Positions 1 to 5,425 of a stretch of 12,283 nucleotides of DNA are shown here, in pieces. Every line of letters begins with the position of its first letter. Positions within the stretch are counted from its first letter, which is position 1. A program made the translations under genes and the position numbers. Source of the DNA: GWC2-37-13 sp964458735 (GTDB lineage: Bacteria > Patescibacteriota > Microgenomatia > UBA1406 > GWC2-37-13); contig CAYWJV010000024.1 of the NCBI GenBank assembly GCA_964458735.1, forward strand, positions 1 through 12,283, in the 5' to 3' direction. The notes under the pieces were generated by a model, which was not told where the DNA came from, ran no database searches, and was given only the letters and a program-made list of their open reading frames with translations.

Positions 1-13
1 TGGCTTTTTTCAT
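1..13 (-). CDS. Start of an unidentified gene, cut by the window edge
   Basis: Reading the minus strand, an ATG at 13-11 is followed by three sense codons (Met-Lys-Lys-Ala) before the window ends. A GGAA stretch lies a few bases upstream on that strand, and the position follows the glycosyltransferase stop by 47 bp, as expected for the next gene of the minus-strand series. Only four residues are visible, so the product cannot be named and the call rests on context alone. Confidence 0.3.
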
Positions 14-60
14 ATGTTTCCAAATTGGTAGGTTTATTCTACTAAATCAGAAACAGATTG

Positions 61-1011
61 TCAACTGGTAGAAGTTTTGAGATTTATCGTTTTATCAACG
101 ATGTAAATCGGTCTGGCTTTTGTCTCTTCGACTATTACCTGAATGTATTTGCCAATGATGCTGATCGCTAATAGTTGTACTCCGCCAAAAAAGATAATTG
201 AGACTAAGATAGTAACAGCTCCTTTAATTGGATTACCAAACACAAGAACGGTAAACAAATATCCAAAAATAAAAATAAAAGCAAATAAAACTAGTAAAAA
301 ACCCAGATAAACCATTAAGTCTAATATAAGATAAGAGAACCCAAAAAGACCTATCTCTGCATGTTTAAAATAATCAAAAATATTATATGAGCTTTTTCCT
401 TTTTTTCTTTGTTGTCTATCGTATTCAATCTGGGTGGATTTAAATCCCACCCAAGTTCTTAATCCTCGAAAAAATCGATATTTTTCCGGCAAAGAATTTA
501 AGGCCTTTAATACTTTTTTGTCAATTAACCCGAATCCGGTGGCATTAACGGGAACGTTGATGTTGGAGATTAGTTTAAATATTTGATAGAATGTTTTTCT
601 AAAAAATCTGATTAAATAATCACCTTCATTTTTTCTGTATATGCCAACAATAATATCGTATCCTTCCTCCCATTTTTTAATAAATTTTGGTATCAACTCT
701 GGCGGGTCCTGTAAATCACAGGGGATGCCTATAAAGGCGTCACCAGTTGCGTAGTTTAAACAAGCAGTATTGGAGGACTCTGGACCAAAATTTCTTGATA
801 AAAAAATACCAACTACCTGTTTATCTTTTGAGGCAATTTTTTTAATTTTTTCCCGCGTAGCATCGCTGCTGCCATTATCAACGAAGATGAATTCAAAGTG
901 GTATTTTTTAATCTTATCGGTAACTTTTTTCAATGCCTGATAAGCAGGAATGACGTTTTTTTCTTCATTGAAGCAGGGAATTCCTAATGATATTAACTTT
1001 TTTTGAGACAT
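61..1011 (-). CDS. Membrane-anchored family 2 glycosyltransferase (GtrB/DPM1-like)
   Basis: The 316-residue protein has a GT-A domain followed by two membrane helices. This is the layout of polyprenyl-phosphate glycosyltransferases such as GtrB, CsbB and ArnC, which move a sugar from a nucleotide donor to a lipid carrier at the inner membrane face. Visible landmarks are IPCFNEE (residues 11-17), VDNGSSD (44-50), SRNFG (72-76), the metal/nucleotide motif CDLQDPPE (98-105), RGLRTWVGF (172-180) and a basic KGKSSYN stretch. Hydrophobic helices span about 221-251 and 261-287. The usual MDADLQDPPE reads IPCDLQDPPE here, so the first acidic residue of that motif is Cys. It lies 30 bp downstream of the TPP enzyme on the same strand. 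The ATG at 1011 is the only sensible start. Donor and acceptor cannot be read from the sequence. Family assignment is secure; specificity is not. Confidence 0.92.
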   Translation of the reverse strand: MSQKKLISLGIPCFNEEKNVIPAYQALKKVTDKIKKYHFEFIFVDNGSSDATREKIKKIASKDKQVVGIFLSRNFGPESSNTACLNYATGDAFIGIPCDLQDPPELIPKFIKKWEEGYDIIVGIYRKNEGDYLIRFFRKTFYQIFKLISNINVPVNATGFGLIDKKVLKALNSLPEKYRFFRGLRTWVGFKSTQIEYDRQQRKKGKSSYNIFDYFKHAEIGLFGFSYLILDLMVYLGFLLVLFAFIFIFGYLFTVLVFGNPIKGAVTILVSIIFFGGVQLLAISIIGKYIQVIVEETKARPIYIVDKTINLKTSTS

Positions 1012-1021
1012 AATATACTCA

Positions 1022-1049
1022 ATTTTATCATCATTTCCTTTTTAATCAA
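1022..1049 (-). promoter_or_regulatory. Possible promoter for the glycosyltransferase gene
   Basis: On the minus strand TTGATT (1049-1044), a 16-nt spacer and TAAAAT (1027-1022) precede the ATG at 1011 by 10 nt. The -35 box overlaps the stop codon of the upstream TPP gene. A GGAAA stretch lies in the spacer, too far from the ATG to serve as a normal ribosome site. In AT-rich DNA such matches arise by chance, so this is tentative. Confidence 0.3.
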
Positions 1050-2712
1050 CTCCGGCTGACCATTTGGGAGGCATGGGCTGTAGCGGATCAATCATCAGTT
1101 CGCAGACAATCGGTCCCTTGTGATTCATCACTTCTTTTACTTTATATAAATCTTTATCGCTGGCAATCTTTACATAAGGAAAACCCCAGGCTTTTATTAA
1201 TTTTTCAAAATTAGGAAGACTTAAACCCGTGTTAGGACCTGAGGCATATTCTTTCTTGAAAAAGTTAAGATGGGTAACCCTAATTGAATAATAGCCGTTG
1301 TTATTGTAAATAAAAAGCTTTATCGGCAGTTTATGATAAAGAACCGTTTGCAATTCGTGAATATTGAACATTAGTGATCCGTCGCCCTCCATACAAATTA
1401 CTGGTTTTTTCTTATCGGCGATGCAAGCTCCAATTGCCATAGGCAATCCTGAACCCATATGTCCCAAACCGGCGTTGGTAATAAATCTTTGACCTCTTTT
1501 AATTATTAAAGCCTGATGAGGAGTGAGACTGGCCGTACCATTGGCGGTGGCCACATGGTAACCATGCGTATGCTTGCTTAATTCTTTTAAAAATCTATAG
1601 ACATTAAGATATTTTTTATCACCTTGTAAAGCATTAGGATTGATTGGTTTGACTTTTACCGGCCAACGGTTAAGTCTGATCTCTTGTTTAAATAATTCCT
1701 GCAAAAAGAATTTGGCATCGCAGTGAATTGGAAGATTAATACTAACTGTTTTTTTGTCCATTTCCGCCTCATCGATATCAACCATTATTTTATAAGCGCC
1801 TTTGGCAAAGTTCTTATAATTAAAAGAGGTCTGGGTCAGTTGTAATCTTTCGCCAATAACCAGAAGTAAATCGCAGTTGTCGATCGCCCAGTTGGCCGTC
1901 TCATTGCCCAGCATGCCTTGCCGACCTAAATAATAGGAATAATCATAAGTAACTAGATCATCGGCGGTAAAAAGAGCGGTCGCCACATTTATCTTTAATT
2001 TATTGATAAGCTGCCAGAGATTTTTTTCTCCACCCGAAAGCCTTATTCCATTCCCGACTAAAAGTAACGGTCTTTTAGCTTTTTGTAATTTTTCAATAAT
2101 TAAATCTATTGGAATTTGCGCAGATTGAGCAACTGTTGGGGGAGTAAATGGTCTTAATTTTTGAGGGTTAACTTCTCCAGTCTTAGCATCAATCGGACCT
2201 TGGACATCAAGGGGAATTTCAACCCAAACTGGTCCAGGCCGGCCTGATTTAGCAAGATAAACTGCTTTTTTGAGGTGATAGCGAATATCTTCTTCTTTCT
2301 CAACTGTCACCGCATATTTAGTAATTGGTTTAACGATATCGACAACATTTAACTCTTGAAAACCAAGAGCTCTAAAGAGCGGTTTTCCGTTTTTTCGCGG
2401 AACAATATTATCCCTTTTTACCTGGCCGCTTATCACTAATATCGGTATGCTGTCCAGCCAGGCGCCGGCCACGCCGGTGACTGCATTAGTCCCACCCGGT
2501 CCTGACGTCACTAACGCTACTCCAATATCATTTTTAATCCGTGCATATCCTTCAGCCGCGATAGCAGCTGCCTGCTCATGATGGGTGCAGTAAACACCAA
2601 GTTTTGATCGTCTAAGAGAGTCAACCAGATGCATAATGCCACCACCAGAGACAAGAAAAATCGAATCGGTAATGCCTTCGATAAACTTTATGACGTAGTC
2701 GCTTAGTTTCAT
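1042..2712 (-). CDS. Thiamine-diphosphate-dependent enzyme, acetolactate synthase/YerE class
   Basis: The 556-residue protein has the three-domain layout of the acetolactate synthase/pyruvate decarboxylase family. The N-terminal pyrimidine-binding domain carries the catalytic Glu46 in THHEQAAA. A central domain covers about 190-350. The C-terminal pyrophosphate-binding domain carries GHMGSGLPMAIGA (417-429), GDGS (443-446) and NNNGY (470-474), the classic Mg/ThDP signature. The family decarboxylates a 2-keto acid, usually pyruvate, and transfers the two-carbon unit to an acceptor. No regulatory-subunit gene or other ilv gene is visible. The tail (DPLQPMPPKW) resembles homologues in polysaccharide clusters rather than IlvB. 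That setting suggests a YerE-like role, adding a two-carbon branch to a keto-sugar, but acceptor and product are inference. It follows the HAD gene by 21 bp on the same strand. Confidence 0.88.
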   Translation of the reverse strand: MKLSDYVIKFIEGITDSIFLVSGGGIMHLVDSLRRSKLGVYCTHHEQAAAIAAEGYARIKNDIGVALVTSGPGGTNAVTGVAGAWLDSIPILVISGQVKRDNIVPRKNGKPLFRALGFQELNVVDIVKPITKYAVTVEKEEDIRYHLKKAVYLAKSGRPGPVWVEIPLDVQGPIDAKTGEVNPQKLRPFTPPTVAQSAQIPIDLIIEKLQKAKRPLLLVGNGIRLSGGEKNLWQLINKLKINVATALFTADDLVTYDYSYYLGRQGMLGNETANWAIDNCDLLLVIGERLQLTQTSFNYKNFAKGAYKIMVDIDEAEMDKKTVSINLPIHCDAKFFLQELFKQEIRLNRWPVKVKPINPNALQGDKKYLNVYRFLKELSKHTHGYHVATANGTASLTPHQALIIKRGQRFITNAGLGHMGSGLPMAIGACIADKKKPVICMEGDGSLMFNIHELQTVLYHKLPIKLFIYNNNGYYSIRVTHLNFFKKEYASGPNTGLSLPNFEKLIKAWGFPYVKIASDKDLYKVKEVMNHKGPIVCELMIDPLQPMPPKWSAGVD

Positions 2713-2724
2713 AAGTTATTAAAA

Positions 2725-2753
2725 ATAATACATCTAAGACAGTAAATAATCAA
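2725..2753 (-). promoter_or_regulatory. Possible promoter for the TPP-enzyme gene
   Basis: On the minus strand TTGATT (2753-2748), a 17-nt spacer and TATTAT (2730-2725) stand 12 nt before the ATG at 2712. The -35 box lies in the last codons of the HAD gene. No Shine-Dalgarno sequence precedes this ATG. The region is very AT-rich, so the match is suggestive only. Confidence 0.25.
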
Positions 2754-3675
2754 TTGTTTGATAAACGCTTCCGACCGGTGATTCTGAGGAACCAGGGAGA
2801 ATAAATGGTGGTTTCCTGAAATCTTTTTTTTCAAAATAGCTATTGGTAAAAGTGTAGGGAAGTCTGCTTTCAATCAACAAGCCTCGATCATTATCTAAAG
2901 GCATGTTACCAAAGATCGCCACCTGTTCTTGAGTTAATTTTAAATCTTTCATTATCGTATGTAAGGCAAATAGTTTTGGATCAACATCAAAAGTATGAGT
3001 GATATGTAAAAATGTCTCGTCGCCTCGGCTGGCTAGATATTTTCCTTTTCCGAACTTTCCATCTAACGCTGCTTGCATCTTTTTTACCAACGGCCGCTGT
3101 TTTTCTGCCTCTAAACTAGGAAAGACGACAGTAACTTTAATCGGTTCAGTAAAACAGCGGCCGTTATACAGTTTAAAAACATCTACGTATTCTTGTGGTA
3201 CATAACCTGTCCAGTCAGTTGTCATAAATTTTTTGAATGTTTTAATGCCTTTTGGTTGGAGATCGGCTTCTTTTATACCTGATGCTTCATATACCTTTTT
3301 CCAAACTGTAACTATCGCTTTTACTTCATCTAAAGTTAAACTATGATTATAAATTTCGCATCTTCCGATTGTGTCAAATCTAAACAAGGCTGTCCCGTTT
3401 CCAATTCCAATAAAAGTTGGAGTTGAGACTTTCTCTTGCCTATAAAAATTGTTCATTGAAGATAGCGATCTTAAAGCCGAGGCACCGCTCGCTGTAATAA
3501 TCGCCGGATATTTATTTTTTCTGGCAATTTTTTTTAATAACTCTGCCACATCAACTTTTTTATATTTTGGATCATCACCACCTTTGACCGTCCCATCCTG
3601 ATCCATAACAATAGCCAAAACAGTTTTTTTAGCTTCTCCTAGTAATATCTGTGTCTTTTCATCATTTTTTCTCAT
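2734..3675 (-). CDS. HAD-superfamily phosphatase, Cof/sucrose-phosphatase-like
   Basis: The 313-residue protein shows the ordered HAD motifs: motif I DQDGT (25-29, nucleophile Asp25), motif II TASG (61-64), motif III Lys234 in DPKLFAL, and motif IV around FGNMPLDND (255-263). The insertion between motifs II and III (about 90-215) matches a C2-type cap, as in Cof, sucrose-phosphate and mannosyl-3-phosphoglycerate phosphatases, so a small phosphorylated sugar is the likely substrate. Motif IV is unusual: the expected Gly-Asp reads Gly-Asn (residue 257), although Asp260 and Asp262 follow and may bind Mg. It is the first gene of the minus-strand series, with its ATG 29 bp from the divergent mtnA-like gene and a TATAAT 6 nt upstream. 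Grouping with a TPP enzyme and a glycosyltransferase points to sugar metabolism. The substrate is unknown. Confidence 0.8.
   Translation of the reverse strand: MRKNDEKTQILLGEAKKTVLAIVMDQDGTVKGGDDPKYKKVDVAELLKKIARKNKYPAIITASGASALRSLSSMNNFYRQEKVSTPTFIGIGNGTALFRFDTIGRCEIYNHSLTLDEVKAIVTVWKKVYEASGIKEADLQPKGIKTFKKFMTTDWTGYVPQEYVDVFKLYNGRCFTEPIKVTVVFPSLEAEKQRPLVKKMQAALDGKFGKGKYLASRGDETFLHITHTFDVDPKLFALHTIMKDLKLTQEQVAIFGNMPLDNDRGLLIESRLPYTFTNSYFEKKDFRKPPFILPGSSESPVGSVYQTIDYLLS
3089..3165. repeat. 15-bp perfect inverted repeat inside the HAD gene
   Basis: AACGGCCGCTGTTTT at 3089-3103 is the exact reverse complement of 3151-3165, with a 47-bp loop between. The arms are G+C-rich against an AT-rich background and encode unrelated residues (NGRCF and KQRPL on the minus strand), so protein constraint does not explain the symmetry. 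It could form an mRNA hairpin within the coding region or a DNA cruciform. Confidence 0.85.
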
Positions 3676-3681
3676 AATTTT

Positions 3682-3709
3682 ATTATAATGCTACAATAGA
3701 AAATATGAA
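3682..3709 (-). promoter_or_regulatory. Minus-strand promoter for the HAD-TPP-GT genes
   Basis: On the minus strand a perfect TATAAT (3687-3682) ends 6 nt before the HAD start codon at 3675. TTCATA (3709-3704) lies 16 nt further upstream as a weak -35 box inside the first codons of the divergent gene. With a normal -10 to start distance, transcription would begin at or within a base of the ATG, giving a leaderless mRNA. No Shine-Dalgarno sequence is present. The -10 box overlaps the divergent one on the other strand. Confidence 0.55.
3684..3697 (+). promoter_or_regulatory. Plus-strand -10 region(s) for the mtnA-like operon
   Basis: Two candidate -10 boxes precede the ATG at 3705: TATAAT at 3684-3689 and TACAAT at 3692-3697. 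The second is followed by AGAAAAT and then ATG, nearly the same arrangement as the neuB-like promoter (TAGAAT, AGAAATT, ATG). No good -35 match is seen. Either box gives a leader of 0-9 nt. The intergenic space is only 29 bp and must serve both directions. Confidence 0.5.
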
Positions 3710-4811
3710 TATCAAAGGAAAGCATTATCGAACTATCTGGCTTAAAGACAAATCCACGGTTCAGATAATTGATCAACGTTATCTACCATACCAATTTATT
3801 ATCGAAGATTTAAGATCTGTTGACGAAGTAGTCACGGCTATCAAAGACATGCATGTCAGAGGAGCCGGTCTAGTTGGGGCGACAGCCGGATATGGGATGT
3901 ATCTGGCTATTTTAACTGCCCCTAAAAAAAATTTTAACAGATATATAAAAAGGGCTTCAGAAAGATTAATTGCTACAAGACCAACTACTATTAATCTAAG
4001 TTTCGCCGTAGAAAAACAGCTAAGAAACCTAGAATTGGGAAAAACCTTGTTAGATAAAATAAAAATTACCCGGGAAACAGCCGCCAAGATTGCCGACGAA
4101 GACGCGCAGTCCTGTAGAAAAATAGGTGAACACGGTTTGAAAATCATTGAAAAAATAAGTAAAAGAAAAAGAGGAAAGACGGTTAATATTTTGACCCACT
4201 GTAATGCCGGCTGGCTGGCTTTTGTCGACTATGGCTCGGCTACGGCACCAATATATCTCGCCCATGATAAAGGAATTAAAGTTCATGTTTGGGTTGATGA
4301 GACGCGGCCAAGAAATCAAGGAGGCAAATTGACTGCTTGGGAGCTTCTAAATCATGGAGTTCTTCATACGGTAATTGCTGATAATGTCGGTGGCCATTTG
4401 ATGCAACATGGCCTGGTTGATCTGGTAATAGTTGGTTCAGATAGAACGACTTATACTGGAGATGTCGCCAATAAAATTGGCACGTATCTGAAAGCTCTTG
4501 CGGCAAAAGATAATCATATTCCTTTCTATGTTGCCCTCCCATCATCAACCTTTGATTGGGAAATAAAAGATGGAATTAAACAGATTCCTATAGAAGAAAG
4601 GGGCTCTTATGAGGTTAAATATATAGAAGGATTATGCCAGAGTTCAGTTAAAGAAGTTCTTTTGACTCCGGAAAAAAGTCCTGCGGTAAATTACGCTTTT
4701 GATGTTACTCCTTCGAGGTTAGTAACCGGTTTAATTACCGATAGAGGAATTTGCAAAGCGAATAAGCAAAGTGTATTAAAACTTTATCCTGAGCATAAAA
4801 AACATGGATGA
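3705..4811 (+). CDS. mtnA: MtnA-family aldose-1-phosphate isomerase
   Basis: The family isomerises 5-methylthioribose-1-phosphate, or 5-deoxyribose-1-phosphate in the DrdI branch, to the ribulose-1-phosphate. The 368-residue length fits. Landmarks are LTHCNAG (163-169) with catalytic Cys166, VDETRPRNQGGKLTAWEL (197-214), GSDR (244-247) with catalytic Asp246, GDVANKIGTY (252-261), IPFYVALPSSTFD (272-284) and IPIEERGSYEV (294-304). The N-terminal substrate loop reads VRGAGLVGATAGYG (51-64) where typical MtnA has RGAPAIG, which may shift specificity. The gene overlaps the class II aldolase by 8 bp, as expected for the aldolase route of methylthio- or deoxyribose disposal. Ribose-1,5-bisphosphate isomerase is a relative, but no AMP phosphorylase or RuBisCO is visible. 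The family is secure; the exact substrate is inferred. Confidence 0.85.
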   Translation: MNIKGKHYRTIWLKDKSTVQIIDQRYLPYQFIIEDLRSVDEVVTAIKDMHVRGAGLVGATAGYGMYLAILTAPKKNFNRYIKRASERLIATRPTTINLSFAVEKQLRNLELGKTLLDKIKITRETAAKIADEDAQSCRKIGEHGLKIIEKISKRKRGKTVNILTHCNAGWLAFVDYGSATAPIYLAHDKGIKVHVWVDETRPRNQGGKLTAWELLNHGVLHTVIADNVGGHLMQHGLVDLVIVGSDRTTYTGDVANKIGTYLKALAAKDNHIPFYVALPSSTFDWEIKDGIKQIPIEERGSYEVKYIEGLCQSSVKEVLLTPEKSPAVNYAFDVTPSRLVTGLITDRGICKANKQSVLKLYPEHKKHG

Positions 4812-5394
4812 AAAAGGTTATGTTAAATTTAAATATCACTGGATAAAAGCAAAGCTTAATCTTAATATTAGACAACTTAATCATTGGAGAGCCAAACTAT
4901 ATCGATTAGGATTAATTGGTGCCAATACTGATGGTATTGGATTTGGCAATATTAGTCAAAGGATAAAAAAACAGGAATTTATCATAACCGGGTCGGGCAC
5001 CGGAGGCTTACCATTACTTAACAAAAATCATTATACGATTTGTTCAAAATGCGATATAAAACACAATACTGTAATCTGTAGGGGTCCGATTATTGCTTCT
5101 TCCGAATCGATGACTCACAGCGCTATTTACAAATTTTTACCCGATATTAATGCTGTCATCCACGTCCATAATCGCCCTGGGTGGAAGAGGTTATTAAATA
5201 AAATCCCAACTGCCTCCGCAAGCGCTCAATACGGAACGCCTGAGTTAGCGTATGAAATTAAAAGACTATTAGAAAAAACCGATCTTAAAGAGAAGAAAAT
5301 TTTTGTCACTGCCGGCCATATTGAAGGAATATTTAGTTTTGGAAGAGATATCCAAGAAGCTGGAGAAGTATTATTAAGAGCCCTTGAAATTTGA
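4804..5394 (+). CDS. Class II (zinc) aldolase, FucA/MtnB/DrdA-like
   Basis: This 196-residue class II aldolase/adducin-family protein shows GFGNIS (46-51), the phosphate-loop TGSGTGG (62-68), SSES with the probable catalytic Glu101, His105, the zinc pair HVH (120-122) and the third zinc His172 in TAGHIEG. Family members cleave ketose-1-phosphates to DHAP plus an aldehyde (FucA, DrdA) or dehydrate methylthioribulose-1-phosphate (MtnB). The two activities share these residues and cannot be separated by eye. The start codon lies inside the end of the mtnA-like gene, which implies translational coupling and a shared pathway. No later genes of the classic methionine salvage route (mtnW/X, mtnC, mtnD) are visible, so the aldolase reading, yielding DHAP, is preferred. 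That preference is inference. The stop codon overlaps the promoter of the next gene. Confidence 0.85.
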   Translation: MDEKGYVKFKYHWIKAKLNLNIRQLNHWRAKLYRLGLIGANTDGIGFGNISQRIKKQEFIITGSGTGGLPLLNKNHYTICSKCDIKHNTVICRGPIIASSESMTHSAIYKFLPDINAVIHVHNRPGWKRLLNKIPTASASAQYGTPELAYEIKRLLEKTDLKEKKIFVTAGHIEGIFSFGRDIQEAGEVLLRALEI

Positions 5395-5418
5395 CAAAAG
5401 AAAACAAGATGATAGAAT
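5391..5418 (+). promoter_or_regulatory. Consensus sigma-70-type promoter for the neuB-like gene
   Basis: A perfect TTGACA (5391-5396), a 16-nt spacer and TAGAAT (5413-5418) lie directly before the ATG at 5426, with 7 nt between. The -35 box overlaps the aldolase stop codon (TGA at 5392-5394). The expected transcription start is at about 5425-5426, giving an essentially leaderless mRNA. This promoter also decides the start codon of the gene, because a TTG at 5384 lies upstream of it. Confidence 0.75.
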
Positions 5419-5425
5419 AGAAATT

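Noticed and set aside
2235..2246. 12-bp palindrome CAGGCCGGCCTG
   Set aside because: It lies in the codons of a conserved SGRPGP segment of the TPP enzyme, so protein sequence and codon choice explain it.
3779..4548. Long open frames antisense to the mtnA-like gene
   Set aside because: They lie opposite a well-supported gene, have no recognisable motifs and no start signals. Other antisense frames in the window were dismissed for the same reason.
3705..4811. Ribose-1,5-bisphosphate isomerase of the AMP/RuBisCO pathway
   Set aside because: The length and motifs (HCNAG, DETRP, GDVANKIGTY, IPIEERG) fit MtnA better, and no AMP phosphorylase or RuBisCO is in view. It is not fully excluded, since the families are related.
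5384..5425. Longer neuB-like protein starting at TTG 5384
   Set aside because: It would overlap the aldolase gene and place a consensus promoter within the coding region. The extra 14 residues show no family similarity.
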